From positions 1-64,000 of IMG/VR virus record IMGVR_UViG_3300010401_000640: a stretch of DNA of 64,000 nt. One strand, written 5' to 3'. Made by a program: the position numbers and the translations under genes. How positions within the stretch are numbered: the stretch's first letter is position 1; every line of letters begins with the position of its first letter. A model generated the notes under the pieces. The model did no database searches. It saw only the letters and a list, made by a program, of their open reading frames with translations, and was not told the DNA's origin. Shown piece after piece: positions 48,577-57,416 of the stretch. Origin of the DNA: a virus.

Positions 48577-48737
48577 CAACATTGCAGCGTCTTAACAACG
48601 CCATCGAAGCGCGCAAGGCCCGCCGTCGCGCCCGCGCGCTCAACGCGAAGAACAAGAAGCACCCGAAGAACGCGGAGAAAACTGGCCACGTCTGCAAGGG
48701 CCCCACCCCGCTCGGTTGCGATGAATGCCTCCACTGA
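48564..48737 (+). CDS. Small basic protein with C-terminal Cys pair
   Basis: A 57-residue protein, MFSLATLQRLNNAIEARK at the start, Arg/Lys-rich middle and HVCKGPTPLGCDECLH at the end. ATG 48564 was preferred over an upstream in-frame ATG at 48483 because agaagga lies eight bases before it and because the upstream part reads through the HNH relic. Function unknown. Confidence 0.55.
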   Translation: MFSLATLQRLNNAIEARKARRRARALNAKNKKHPKNAEKTGHVCKGPTPLGCDECLH

Positions 48738-48748
48738 CCGACCACCCC

Positions 48749-49000
48749 ATGAAAACCCAAAGCAAACTTATCCTCGCGCCCAACGGCACGCTCCTCAACG
48801 CTGACCACATCGTAGCGGTGTCCCCGATTTTCGAATCGCCCGACATGGGTTGCGACGCGTTCGCGGTCTATACCGTCTCCGACGGCGCGGAGCCTTTCCT
48901 TTTCATCGCGCGTTCCTCGGCCCCCAAGAAAGACCACCACAAGGAGTTTGTGTTGGCCTGGACCGCGGCCACGAGCCCGTGTGATTTTTCGGGTTCCTGA
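48749..49000 (+). CDS. Small beta-rich protein, unknown
   Basis: An 83-residue protein, MKTQSKLILAPNGTLLNA at the start, with an all-beta pattern (DHIVAVSPIFESPDMG, CDAFAVYTVSDGAEPFLFIA). Last protein gene before the tRNA. No family recognised. Confidence 0.55.
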   Translation: MKTQSKLILAPNGTLLNADHIVAVSPIFESPDMGCDAFAVYTVSDGAEPFLFIARSSAPKKDHHKEFVLAWTAATSPCDFSGS

Positions 49001-49001
49001 T

Positions 49002-49031
49002 TTGACACCAGACCACTTGTCGAGATATCTT
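49002..49031 (+). promoter_or_regulatory. Promoter for tRNA-Met
   Basis: TTGACA at 49002-49007, an 18-base spacer and TATCTT at 49026-49031, about 24 bases before the expected leader and 31 bases before the tRNA. Confidence 0.65.
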
Positions 49032-49061
49032 AGGGTGGTTCGAATGTTCTTTGAAAATTTT

Positions 49062-49136
49062 GGCGGGGTGAAGCAGTGGCAGCTAAGCAGCCTCATAAGC
49101 TGACGGTCAGAGGTTCGATTCCTTTCCCCGCTACCA
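49062..49136 (+). tRNA. tRNA-Met (CAT)
   Basis: A 75-base cloverleaf with encoded CCA. Acceptor ggcgggg pairs with ccccgct (one G-T at the end); D arm agc-agtggca-gct; anticodon arm gcagc-ctcataa-gctga with anticodon CAT; T arm agagg-ttcgatt-ccttt. Could be elongator Met, initiator Met or Ile2 (CAT); the first acceptor pair being G-T is unusual, and weak pairing at position 1-72 is a mark of initiator tRNAs. Confidence 0.92.
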
Positions 49137-49397
49137 ACTTACCTTGTCTCTCCAAAAAGGAGAACGCAGGGTATATCGTCGAGACGGGGTTTCGCGGGAG
49201 AACGACTCCCATCCGAAAGGACGCATGGCCCCGCACCAGCTCGACAAAAAACCGGGGCAATGGATGGCCCCTCTCATTTTCACCGAGACTCCGCTTGCCA
49301 GCGGATGTTGAAAGAGGCCTCCCCAGTGCTCGGTAACGGGAGCGCCCGGTTCGGGGGGCCGCGAAACTAGCCAAAGAAACGCTCCACCAAATTTTCG
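49137..49397 (+). other. Weakly coding stretch after the tRNA
   Basis: About 260 bases between tRNA-Met and the small frame at 49398. Two mini-frames (49225-49311, 28 codons; 49305-49370, 21 codons) overlap as ATGTTGA, and the first has aagga close to its ATG, but neither has recognisable sequence. The stretch is GC-rich with several short inverted repeats. It may be part of an RNA transcript started at the tRNA promoter. Confidence 0.4.
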
Positions 49398-49541
49398 ATG
49401 ACCGCCGCCAACTTGGCCGAAAAGGATTACTTCCACCACGGCAAGCGGGGTGTAAGGCGAAGCGAGCATCGACGGGAGATGGCCGAGCCGCGGCCCGCGA
49501 AACCTGCGACAGTGCGTCCAAACAACCCCGCTTATTTTTGA
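49398..49541 (+). CDS. Small protein, unknown
   Basis: A 47-residue frame (MTAANLAEKDYFHHGKRG at the start, then ...PAKPATVRPNNPAYF) with normal codon use and plausible composition. It ends two bases before a tRNA-like sequence. No SD is visible, so it may be translated weakly or not at all. Confidence 0.42.
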   Translation: MTAANLAEKDYFHHGKRGVRRSEHRREMAEPRPAKPATVRPNNPAYF

Positions 49542-49542
49542 T

Positions 49543-49617
49543 GGGCCTGTCGTCTAAGAAAGGACACCGCGATTGGTCGCGGAAATGGGGGGTTCTCGCT
49601 CCCTCCCGGGCTCGCCA
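49543..49617 (+). tRNA. tRNA-like element, degenerate, encoded CCA
   Basis: 75 bases: gggcctg pairs with cgggctc over all seven positions (two G-T), followed by G and an encoded CCA. A D-arm-like gtct-aagaaa-ggac, an anticodon-like ccgcg-attggt-cgcgg with a six-base loop instead of seven, and a T arm (gggggg...ccctcc) whose loop lacks the ttcga consensus. It resembles a decayed tRNA of the Glu/Gln type. Anticodon unresolved. Confidence 0.5.
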
Positions 49618-49907
49618 TCTTCTCACCGAGCCGGCCACCAACCCGGCGGAGTGATGGGTCTATCGAGACATGGATGCTCGGTTAGCCCGAAACGCAGACG
49701 GCTCCTGCGTAATGAGAGCCGGCGCTTTTGGACGTAAGGCAACCCGCGACGGCGGACGGGTAGGAGACATCCACTCGTGTCCACGAAGCAAAGCAACGGT
49801 GCTTCCGTTTGCCCCGGTAAGAATCCGGCGTGTGGGGTCCCGATAGTTACCCGCCATTTTCCCGGGTTGACATTCGTCCATCCCGCGGACTTCTTTCGGC
49901 AGCAATT
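49618..49907 (+). other. Weakly coding stretch with hairpins
   Basis: About 290 bases. A perfect hairpin cgcag-acggctc-ctgcg lies near 49694-49710, and a cgaagcaa...ttgcttcg-like pairing near 49783-49808. A 27-codon frame from 49653 and other short frames are not convincing. TTGACA at 49867-49872 could be a -35 box for the gene at 49908, but no good -10 follows at 16-18 bases. Confidence 0.4.
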
Positions 49908-50099
49908 ATGCCGAAGGAAATCACCGCACACGACCCCCGTTCTTTTGAGGACGAGGAAGACTACCGCAACGCAGAGATGGGCATGGGCGCGTCCTGCAAC
50001 AAATCCGGGCCCGACCCGTCCACCAAGCCTCCCGGCAAGTTCACCGAATCCTACGACGGGGCCGACGGCCCGGGGTTCGTGACCAACACCAAGGTCTAG
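49908..50099 (+). CDS. Small acidic protein, unknown
   Basis: A 63-residue, acidic, Gly/Pro-rich protein (MPKEITAHDPRSFEDEED at the start), likely disordered. ATG 49908 follows a ggcagcaatt stretch without strong SD. It precedes the sugar epimerase gene. Function unknown. Confidence 0.55.
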   Translation: MPKEITAHDPRSFEDEEDYRNAEMGMGASCNKSGPDPSTKPPGKFTESYDGADGPGFVTNTKV

Positions 50100-50110
50100 T
50101 CTTCCCGGTC

Positions 50111-51025
50111 ATGCGTGCGATTGTTGTTGTTGCCGGCGGCAGCGGTTTCGTTGGGCGCGCCTTCGTGGATTTCCTGACCAAGCGAGGCCACAAGGATGTC
50201 CGCGCCGTGAGTCGGGCGACTGGGTTCGACTTGCGAGACCCCGTGATGGCGAAACTCGCCTGTGAAGGAGCAGAGACGGTCTTCAACCTCGCCGCCCAGG
50301 TCGGCGGCATCGGCTACATCGGCAAGCACGACGTGGACTGCCTGCTCTCCTCGCTCATCAACACCAACCTCCTGCGCGCATGCGAGGAGCACAAGGTGAC
50401 CCGCTACTTTTTCGCCAGCTCGAGTTGCGTCTATCCCGACGGCGGCGTGATGGCCGAGAAAAACGCGCTGCCGGCCAACCCGGGGACCGGCTACGGCTGG
50501 GAGAAAATTTTCAGCGAACAAATGTGCCTCGCGTTCGACAAGGAAAAGCGGGTCCCCTGTTCCATCGCGCGCTTCCACACGCTCTACGGCCCGGGCGACG
50601 TCCGCCCCGGCGGCCGCGAGCACGTCATCGAGGCGCTGTGCAAAAAGGTCATTGCGGCCAAGCTCAGCGGCATCCACGAGATTTCCATCTGGGGCGACGG
50701 CACGCAGACCCGCAGCTTCCTCTACATCGACGACTGCGTCGAGGGCATCTACAAGCTTGCCTGCTCCGGCGTCACCGGCCCGGTGAACCTCAGTGGCGCG
50801 GAGTCCGCGACAGTCAACCAGCTCGTGGACATGCTCGAGGAAATCTCCGCCATCAAGCTCGAGCGTTTCTACAACAAGTCCGCGCCGTCTGGCAACACCC
50901 ACAAGACGACCGAAAACACGGCGCTTCGCGCCGCTCTTGCCTGGGAGCCCATGACACCCCTTCGCACCGGACTCGAGCGCACCTATCGCGACCTCTGGGA
51001 CCGGGCTGTAGTCCATGCAAGCTGA
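50111..51025 (+). CDS. NAD-dependent sugar epimerase, GDP-mannose 3,5-epimerase-like
   Basis: A 304-residue extended short-chain dehydrogenase. VAGGSGFVGRAF at 8-18 is the NAD-binding G-x-x-G-x-x-G; LAAQVGGIGYIG, SSCVYP, Y-G-W-E-K (Y-x3-K, about 128-132) and TRSFLYIDDCVEG complete the family pattern. VGGIGYIG and SSSCVYP are typical of GDP-mannose 3,5-epimerase and GDP-fucose synthase. It would produce a modified GDP- or UDP-sugar for the glycosyltransferases encoded nearby. Overlaps the next gene by 11 bases. Confidence 0.88.
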   Translation: MRAIVVVAGGSGFVGRAFVDFLTKRGHKDVRAVSRATGFDLRDPVMAKLACEGAETVFNLAAQVGGIGYIGKHDVDCLLSSLINTNLLRACEEHKVTRYFFASSSCVYPDGGVMAEKNALPANPGTGYGWEKIFSEQMCLAFDKEKRVPCSIARFHTLYGPGDVRPGGREHVIEALCKKVIAAKLSGIHEISIWGDGTQTRSFLYIDDCVEGIYKLACSGVTGPVNLSGAESATVNQLVDMLEEISAIKLERFYNKSAPSGNTHKTTENTALRAALAWEPMTPLRTGLERTYRDLWDRAVVHAS

Positions 51026-51740
51026 ATTGAATCCGCGCACGTTGGTTTCCTGCCACGGTTATTTTGGGGACAGCGCCCAAATCAAAAACATGCTCCGATA
51101 CCAGGAGCACCACCAGTGCCCGCTCATCATTGTCTCCCCGGTCGATTCGCGCATTGACCGCATGGGCCCGCACATCTGCCGGTTCGCCGGCCAGCGGCAA
51201 TACATCGGCCAGCTTTCTCTGGACCGCCAGTTCGCGCAGCTCCGGCTCCTGCTGGACTATCCGTTCGACTTTTTCCTGTCCAACGATTCCGACTCGCTCT
51301 GCATCTCCCCGAAGATTCCCGACTACCTCTACCACGAACCAGACGTCTTCTGGTCGAACGAAGTCAGTGACCTGATGCACGCGCGCCGCCCGGAATACCA
51401 ATGGCCGCGCCTCGCCTTTCAACCCCCCTACTTTTTTTCGCGCGCCGTCCTCGAGCGCATGGTCGCCACGCAGGGCACCTTTCCGACCGACATGCAAACG
51501 CCCTTCATCGACTGGCTGATGATGGCCATTTGTGTGGCGGGGAAAATCCCGCACAAGAATTTCCGCGACGGAATCAGCTGCCCGACCTCCGACTTCAACA
51601 GCCTCCGGCACATGTGCAACCACATCACGCAACGCGGAGCGGTCATGCTGCACTCCGTGAAGCGGCCGCAAGCCCTGCAAGAAATTGTTTCCGCCCGCCA
51701 CCAGTGGAACCGCGCGAATGGCAACGGAATTCGATTGTGA
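51015..51740 (+). CDS. GT-A glycosyltransferase-like protein
   Basis: A 241-residue protein. YPFDFFLSNDSDSLCISP near residue 84-100 offers a D-x-D metal/sugar nucleotide site after a hydrophobic strand, and PPYFFSRAVLERM with DMQTPFIDWLMM follow as in GT-A enzymes. It is coupled to the epimerase and ends one base before the large terminase, so sugar transfer genes sit directly in the packaging cluster. Acceptor unknown. Confidence 0.68.
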   Translation: MQAELNPRTLVSCHGYFGDSAQIKNMLRYQEHHQCPLIIVSPVDSRIDRMGPHICRFAGQRQYIGQLSLDRQFAQLRLLLDYPFDFFLSNDSDSLCISPKIPDYLYHEPDVFWSNEVSDLMHARRPEYQWPRLAFQPPYFFSRAVLERMVATQGTFPTDMQTPFIDWLMMAICVAGKIPHKNFRDGISCPTSDFNSLRHMCNHITQRGAVMLHSVKRPQALQEIVSARHQWNRANGNGIRL

Positions 51741-51741
51741 G

Positions 51742-53625
51742 ATGCCCATCCCCGCAGAGACAAAGCTTCTGATTGACAAGGTGGCCGACCTCCTCCACGC
51801 GGAGAAGGCCATCGACGCGGCGCTGCTGGTCATCAAGAACGCGGGCCGCACCGACAAGGTCAACAACAAGACCGAGGCCTTCGCGGTCCTGACGCCCCTG
51901 CTCCACTACTGTCTGAACAACGGCGGCATGGTCGAGGCCGCGCAATTGCTCTGGAGCCCCACGCTTTTCACACCCAAGCCCGAATCCACCCAGCGCGTGT
52001 GGCGGTCCTTCGACACCGACAACTACATCCTGCTGATGGGCGCGGCCTCAATGTCGAAATCCTACTCGATGGGCGTCCGCCTTATGCTCGAGTGGATTCG
52101 CGACCCGCAGTTCACCACGGTCCAAGTCATCGGCCCCTCGGAGAATCACCTTGAAGACAACCTTTTTTCCCATCTTGTCGAGCTCCACAAGAGTTCCACC
52201 ATACCGCTCCCCGGGCAGGTCGGAAAACTTTTCATCGGCATCGACCCCCGAAAACGTCGCGGCGCAATCCGGGGAGTTGTGGTTCCACTGGGGAAAAAAT
52301 CCGCAGGACGAATCCAAGGAACCAAGCGCTTCAACCGCACCAAGCCGCACCCAATCTTCGGAACGCTGAGCCGGATGTTCGTCTTCCTCGACGAAATGGT
52401 GAACATCCCAAAAGGGATTTGGAAGGACATCGACAACGTCCTGGCCAACGCGCAGGGCGACTCCGGCTTGAAAATAATCGGGGCCTTCAACCCCACCGAC
52501 CCGCAAGACGAGGTTGGCCGGCGGTGCGAGATGAAGGGCGGCTGGGGCCAGTTCGACCCCGACCGCGATTTCGACTGGAAATCAACGCGCGGGTGGCGGG
52601 TCGTGCGGCTCGACGCTAAATATTCGGAGAACGTCCAGCGCGGCGTGAAGGTTTTCGAGGGCCTCCAGACCAAAGAGGGCTTTGACCTCATCATCACGAA
52701 CTCCGGAGGCACGGAGTCGCCCGGTTACTGGACCATGGCCCGCGGGTGCTTCCCGCCCACGGGTGTCAGCATGGCCGTCATCCCCGGCGGCATGCTTAAC
52801 CGTTTCAAGGCGGAGTTCATTTGGCTGGAGACGCCCGAGGAATGCGCCGGCCTGGACATCTCCCTCCAAGGAAAAGACTGCGCTTACTTTGCGAAGGGAA
52901 AGTTTGGCGTCGCATCCGGAGTCAAGCTGCCACCGACGCTCGACGCTCCGAATGGCATCACCATCTTCTTCAAGAACCGGACAGGGAACAACACGCCGAG
53001 GTGGGCGCTCCAACTCGAGGCGCTCTTCAAAATGCCGAAGGGCGGCACCCAGGAAATGGCGGAGGCCGTGGTCAAACTGTGCAAGCAGCTTTTCGTGAAG
53101 CCCGCGTGGCTCTGCATGGACCGCACTGGAAACGGCCAGGGTGTGTATGACGTCATCAAATACATGTGGTCGCACGAGGTGCAGGGCATCAACTATTCCG
53201 AGAAGTGCAGCAACTGGAAAATCATGGCGGAGGACACGAAGACTCCGGACGAGCTCTACGACCGCGTGCAGACGGAGCTGTGGTTTCTGATGCGGCGGCT
53301 CATCGAGTTCGATTACGCAAAGGCGCTCCCGTCGATGGACCTGTCTGAGCTAATCCCACAGCTCTCGACGCGTTGGTTCCGGGCCACCGGGAAAATCTCT
53401 AAGGTGGAGACCAAGGAAGACTACAAGCTGCGGAACAGCGCGCTCTCGCCAGACGAGGCCGACGCGGTGTCACTACTTTTCTACGGCGCTCGCAACGCGG
53501 CCCAGGTCACGTTTGGCATGACGCCCGAAAATTCTTCTGCTGACGGCTACGACGAGGACGACCCGTCCGACAACTACCGCGTGGACATCACAAACCGATT
53601 CGAATCCCTCCCGGATGACCCTTAA
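51742..53625 (+). CDS. Terminase large subunit
   Basis: A 627-residue packaging motor. ATPase part: LMGAASMSKSYS near 100 (Walker A variant G-x4-S-K-S), MFVFLDEM near 214 (Walker B) and IIGAFNPTDPQDE (coupling motif). Nuclease part (RNase H fold): CAGLDISLQGKD near 372, LCMDRTGNG near 459 and LSPDEADAV near 571 supply the three acidic clusters. It translocates DNA into the prohead and cuts it. ATG 51742 is chosen; upstream in-frame codons overlap the glycosyltransferase. Confidence 0.9.
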   Translation: MPIPAETKLLIDKVADLLHAEKAIDAALLVIKNAGRTDKVNNKTEAFAVLTPLLHYCLNNGGMVEAAQLLWSPTLFTPKPESTQRVWRSFDTDNYILLMGAASMSKSYSMGVRLMLEWIRDPQFTTVQVIGPSENHLEDNLFSHLVELHKSSTIPLPGQVGKLFIGIDPRKRRGAIRGVVVPLGKKSAGRIQGTKRFNRTKPHPIFGTLSRMFVFLDEMVNIPKGIWKDIDNVLANAQGDSGLKIIGAFNPTDPQDEVGRRCEMKGGWGQFDPDRDFDWKSTRGWRVVRLDAKYSENVQRGVKVFEGLQTKEGFDLIITNSGGTESPGYWTMARGCFPPTGVSMAVIPGGMLNRFKAEFIWLETPEECAGLDISLQGKDCAYFAKGKFGVASGVKLPPTLDAPNGITIFFKNRTGNNTPRWALQLEALFKMPKGGTQEMAEAVVKLCKQLFVKPAWLCMDRTGNGQGVYDVIKYMWSHEVQGINYSEKCSNWKIMAEDTKTPDELYDRVQTELWFLMRRLIEFDYAKALPSMDLSELIPQLSTRWFRATGKISKVETKEDYKLRNSALSPDEADAVSLLFYGARNAAQVTFGMTPENSSADGYDEDDPSDNYRVDITNRFESLPDDP

Positions 53626-53626
53626 T

Positions 53627-54022
53627 ATGCCCCACACTTCCGAAGAAAAGAGGCTCCATGCCAACCGTAGGTATCACGAGGACCCCGAGCATCGTGCAAG
53701 GCTGCTCGCGGAAATGAAGAAGTATGGCGCTCGTCCGGAAGTCCGCGCCCGTCGAAAGGAATACAACTACGCGTATCGAATCCAGCGAGAATACGGCCTT
53801 ACCCCGGAGCAGGTAAAGGAGATGTCAGACAAACAGGAAGGGCGATGTTTGATTTGTGGTGAGGCCAAGCGTCTTGTTATTGACCATGACCACGTAACCG
53901 GGAAGGTTCGGGGTCTTTTGTGTCACCGTTGCAACACCTGCCTATCTGAACACGAGAATCCTCAGTGGAAAAAGGCAGCGGATGCCTACCTTGAAAGGAG
54001 TAAAAATGCCTCTGTCGTTTAA
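53627..54022 (+). CDS. Endonuclease VII-like homing endonuclease
   Basis: A 131-residue protein with a basic helical N-terminus (EEKRLHANRRYHEDPEHRAR), YGLTPEQVKEM, CLICGEAKR and VIDHDHVTGKVRGLLCHRCN. It starts one base after the terminase stop and overlaps the next gene by 17 bases. Bases 53994-54000 (aaaggag) in its last codons are an ideal SD for the ATG at 54006. Confidence 0.93.
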   Translation: MPHTSEEKRLHANRRYHEDPEHRARLLAEMKKYGARPEVRARRKEYNYAYRIQREYGLTPEQVKEMSDKQEGRCLICGEAKRLVIDHDHVTGKVRGLLCHRCNTCLSEHENPQWKKAADAYLERSKNASVV

Positions 54023-54584
54023 CCCAAATTTGTATCCGGACGGCGGCTGGTGGTTCCGTGACGCCGAAGGCACGAAACACAAAGCGAACAGCTTCGACAA
54101 CCTCGTCAAAACCGTCATCGAATACCGCCAGCGGCGCGCGCAGGACGTCGGCAACCCCACCGTCGAAATCACCGTCCAACTCTGCGGCCGCCACCGCGGC
54201 TTTTGCAAGGACACCAACCCCCCAGGACCCATGCCCGAGACCCCGAACGGAAACCTGATGGCGAAAATCCTCAATTTCATGGGCTGGCTCATTCAGGAAA
54301 AGCGCCTGGGCCACATCCGGCTCATCGACCGCAACGTCGCGCTCGCGCGCGCGCACATTTGCGCCCAGTGTCCGCGGCAGCGGAGCCTCCCAACCAGCTG
54401 CGGGAGCTGTCAGGCCAGCGTGGCCACCAGCCGCCGGGGCATTCTCGACGGCCAGGACCCGGTTCACGCCGGCATTGCGGTGTGTTCCGCGCTCGAGGAG
54501 GACGTCTGCACCGTGGTTCACCTTGCGGTTCCGCAGCGCCAGGATGCCACCCTGCCCGCGGCCTGCTGGCGGAGGAACTGTTGA
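54006..54584 (+). CDS. Protein of unknown function with zinc-ribbon-like Cys pairs
   Basis: A 192-residue protein. The N-terminal half is mixed alpha/beta (LYPDGGWWFRDAEGTKHKAN, LVKTVIEYRQRRA) and includes LCGRHRGFCK; the C-terminal half has CAQCPRQRSLPTSCGSC, a four-Cys zinc site, and more Cys near the end. It lies between large terminase and portal with the DUF6171-like gene, so a small virion assembly or completion role is plausible. Confidence 0.55.
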   Translation: MPLSFNPNLYPDGGWWFRDAEGTKHKANSFDNLVKTVIEYRQRRAQDVGNPTVEITVQLCGRHRGFCKDTNPPGPMPETPNGNLMAKILNFMGWLIQEKRLGHIRLIDRNVALARAHICAQCPRQRSLPTSCGSCQASVATSRRGILDGQDPVHAGIAVCSALEEDVCTVVHLAVPQRQDATLPAACWRRNC

Positions 54585-54820
54585 TGGTCTTTCCGAACCC
54601 ATTTCGCGCCGCGGCAGCGCTTTACAGGCAGGTCCGGGCCTATTTTCGTGGCGACCGCCTCATAGTTTCGGGGCGGGTGAGCGCCAAACGCCGGAAAATC
54701 TGCAACGCCTGCATCTGGCGGGACCCCGTGAGCAATCAATGTCTCAAGTGCTCTTGCTTTCTGGACCTCAAGGTCGAGCTGACCACTGAGAGTTGTCCAA
54801 TTGACAAGTGGCCCCAATAG
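54584..54820 (+). CDS. Small zinc protein (DUF6171-like)
   Basis: A 78-residue protein. The C-terminus ICNACIWRDPVSNQCLKC, then C-F-L-D-L-K and SCPIDKW, matches the conserved Cys pattern of a small phage family (DUF6171-like) found next to structural genes. ATG overlaps the upstream stop. Function unknown; the metal site is likely structural. Confidence 0.68.
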   Translation: MVFPNPFRAAAALYRQVRAYFRGDRLIVSGRVSAKRRKICNACIWRDPVSNQCLKCSCFLDLKVELTTESCPIDKWPQ

Positions 54821-54834
54821 GGACTTCTTTGACT

Positions 54835-55314
54835 GTGCCTAGAGACCCGATAAAAGAAGCCCTTCGCTTTCGAGAATATGCGCGCCTCCATCCAGAACGA
54901 CGGCGGGCTGCCTGTAGAAAGTGGAAACTGGCGAACCCCGACAAAATCCGGGAGTGGGATAAGACGGCGGCTGCTCGAATTGGTCGTCTCCGTAGATACC
55001 GTGAGAATCCCTCACACCGTGTTGCGGTCTCTCTTCGTAACCGGATTAACAAATTGGTTTCGCGCGGGAAGAAATCGGCGTCAACTCTGGAGCTTCTCGC
55101 GATGGGCTGGCAGGAGTTCACTATTTTTATCCGGGGCCAGTTTCGTCCCGGGATGTCCTGGGACAATCATGGCCTCGTGTGGCACCTAGACCACGTCCGG
55201 CCCTGTGCAAGTTTTGATTTAACAGACCCGGAGCAGCAGAGAATCTGTTTCCGGTGGGATAATTTTCAACCACTCTTTGCAAAAGAGAATTTACAGAAGG
55301 GCAGCAAGTGTTAG
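54835..55314 (+). CDS. HNH homing endonuclease, GTG start
   Basis: A protein of about 159 residues (GTG 54835 chosen; TTG 54829 and GTG 54808 are alternatives). Basic N-terminal half (LHPERRRAACRKWKLANPDK), then the HNH module GQFRPGMSWDNHG, WHLDHVRPCASFDL, RWDNFQPLFAKEN, as at 3222, 14080 and 59896. The tail codons acagaaggg (55293-55301) are the SD for the portal gene, whose GTG at 55308 lies inside this gene's last codons. Confidence 0.88.
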   Translation: MPRDPIKEALRFREYARLHPERRRAACRKWKLANPDKIREWDKTAAARIGRLRRYRENPSHRVAVSLRNRINKLVSRGKKSASTLELLAMGWQEFTIFIRGQFRPGMSWDNHGLVWHLDHVRPCASFDLTDPEQQRICFRWDNFQPLFAKENLQKGSKC

Positions 55315-57416
55315 AGAATCAAGTAGCAGGGTTCAATGGGGACACACAGGGTGCCGTCTCCCCGCCAGACATCGGCCCGAACCTGAAGCCGCGGAATCGG
55401 GCAATCAAAGACGCGATTCAGGCGAAAAACATCATTACCTCGCTTGAGGTCAACAACCGCCACCGCAACATCAAGAACGCGCGGATTATGGCGAAGTATA
55501 ACAGCGAGCGCCCATACACGCACGACGCCTTGAAGCAGGACGGACTCGACTGGAAGAGCAATTTCACCACGAAACCGCTCCCGATGCTCATCGACAAGGT
55601 GGCCCCGCGCTTCGTTCTCGCGGTCCAGTCGATGAAATACCTCACCAACTCGCATTTCCCGGAGGACATGGACGGAGCGGACAAGAAAACGGAGGCCTTC
55701 CGCCGCGAAATCACGAAGCTGGCGCGGCAGAAGCCGGGCTGGAACAATCTTCTCACCGAAATCGCGCAGGAAAACGCACTTTTCGGGTTCTGCGCTGTCG
55801 GCTGGCTCAACAAATTCGAGTGGTTCCCGAAATTTGTGCGCCAGGACGAGTTTTTCGTCCCGACGGGCACGAAACAGCACTCCGACAGCTCGCAGATTGT
55901 CGTGCTGAAGGAAAAATACCTCATCCACGAGCTGTTCGAGCTGATTTCCGACCGCGAGGCCGCAGAAGTGGCCGGGTGGGACATCGAGAAGGCTGTCGCG
56001 GCCATCAACAACGCCGTTCCGGAAAACCGGCGCGCAAAATACTCGAACTGGGAGCGACTCTACGAGGATTTGATTCGCGAAAGCAACGTCGGCATCTCGC
56101 ACGAGCAGGGCGCGCGCATTATCGAGACGTGGCACCTCCTCGCGCGCGAGACCACGGGCAAAGTCAGCCACTACATTTTCGTCGCGAACCAATTCGACGA
56201 GCTCTACTCGAAAGAAGACAAGTTCGAGAACATGTCTGACGCCTGCGCGTTTTATTCCTTCCAACACGGCAACGGAAACATCCATGGTTCGAAGGGCGTC
56301 GGCCGCGAAATCTACAGCCTCGCCGCGATGCTCGACCGCACGCGCAACGAGGTGGCGGACCGGCTCAACCTGAGCGGAAAACTCGTCATCCAAGCGGACG
56401 AGAAGGCGCTGAAGAAATTCCGCATGAGCGTCGTGGGCAACACGATTCTCATCGGCAAGGGCTACGAGGTTCTCGAGCACAAAATCAACGGCGACGTGGA
56501 GCCCTTCCTCCAGCTCGACCAATTCCTCACCAGCCTCCTCGACCAGATTGCCGGCGCGACAACTCCGCGCGTGTTCGAGGGCGAGCGCGTGACGAAAGCC
56601 CAGGTGGACTTTTTCGCCCAGCGCGAGAGCGAGTCCAAGGACAACATCATCGGCCGGTTCCTGAATCAGTTCGCCGACATGATGACGACGATTCAGAAAC
56701 GCTCGTGCGACCCCAACACCACGGAGCCCGACGCGCTCGATATGCAGCGCCGGCTGCTGCTGGTGATGTCCCGGGAGGAACTCGATTTCATTTCCAGCCA
56801 GCGCGTGGCCGAGACGGTCAAGGACTACACGGACCTCGAGCGGCAGCAAATCATTCTCATCGCGCAAGAGGCCCGGGGCAACCCGCTCTACAACGCGAAG
56901 GAGCTCGAGCGCCGAAAACTCACCGCGCAGATTGACGAGGAGTTCGCCGACGCCGTGCTGCTGCCGGACAACGACCCGACGGTCCAAGCGGAGCAGAGCC
57001 GCCTCCAGATGATGGAGCTTAGCCTGCTCACGGAGCATTCCACGGCGGTCCCGGTTTCCCCGCGCGACGACCATCTGATTCACTTGCAACTCCTCGTGCC
57101 GGCACTCGAATCGGTCGGGCAGGCCGCCGTGCAGGACCCCTCGCGGGTCGAGACGCTCAAAGCACTCCTCACTCACGGCATGGACCATCTCAACATGGCC
57201 ACGCAAGCCGGCATAGACAAGACGAAGCTCGCACCTTTCGCGGACCTGCTCAACCATCTCCAGAAAGAAATGGCCGGACTCGAGCAGAACGCCCAGCAGC
57301 ACGCCGCAGTCGCAGACCAGCACGCCGAAAATCAGGCGGGCGCGGCCATCGACCAAGCCGGGGCGCTCCCCGCGCAGGCCGCGGGCGCACCACAAATGGC
57401 CCCTCCCTCTCTATGA
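55308..57416 (+). CDS. Portal protein
   Basis: A 702-residue protein following the terminase region. Long helical clip/crown segments (HNIKNARIMAKYNSERP-type start, DFFAQRESESKDNIIGRFLN, LDMQRRLLLVMSREELDF) and a C-terminal coiled-coil, Ala/Gln-rich tail (QNAQQHAAVADQHAENQ) are typical of long podovirus-type portals with a barrel. No single signature motif is decisive; order terminase-portal-scaffold-capsid supports it strongly. GTG start with SD inside the upstream HNH gene. Confidence 0.8.
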   Translation: MLENQVAGFNGDTQGAVSPPDIGPNLKPRNRAIKDAIQAKNIITSLEVNNRHRNIKNARIMAKYNSERPYTHDALKQDGLDWKSNFTTKPLPMLIDKVAPRFVLAVQSMKYLTNSHFPEDMDGADKKTEAFRREITKLARQKPGWNNLLTEIAQENALFGFCAVGWLNKFEWFPKFVRQDEFFVPTGTKQHSDSSQIVVLKEKYLIHELFELISDREAAEVAGWDIEKAVAAINNAVPENRRAKYSNWERLYEDLIRESNVGISHEQGARIIETWHLLARETTGKVSHYIFVANQFDELYSKEDKFENMSDACAFYSFQHGNGNIHGSKGVGREIYSLAAMLDRTRNEVADRLNLSGKLVIQADEKALKKFRMSVVGNTILIGKGYEVLEHKINGDVEPFLQLDQFLTSLLDQIAGATTPRVFEGERVTKAQVDFFAQRESESKDNIIGRFLNQFADMMTTIQKRSCDPNTTEPDALDMQRRLLLVMSREELDFISSQRVAETVKDYTDLERQQIILIAQEARGNPLYNAKELERRKLTAQIDEEFADAVLLPDNDPTVQAEQSRLQMMELSLLTEHSTAVPVSPRDDHLIHLQLLVPALESVGQAAVQDPSRVETLKALLTHGMDHLNMATQAGIDKTKLAPFADLLNHLQKEMAGLEQNAQQHAAVADQHAENQAGAAIDQAGALPAQAAGAPQMAPPSL

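Noticed and set aside
49093-49641. Minus-strand 182-codon frame over the tRNA region
   Set aside because: Peptides such as AGKGIEPLTVSL and ARTPHF are well-known translations of antisense tRNA sequence; the strand carries no other gene here.
55311-57395. Minus-strand 694-codon frame
   Set aside because: Mirror of the portal gene; skewed Val/Leu/Arg composition typical of antisense frames.
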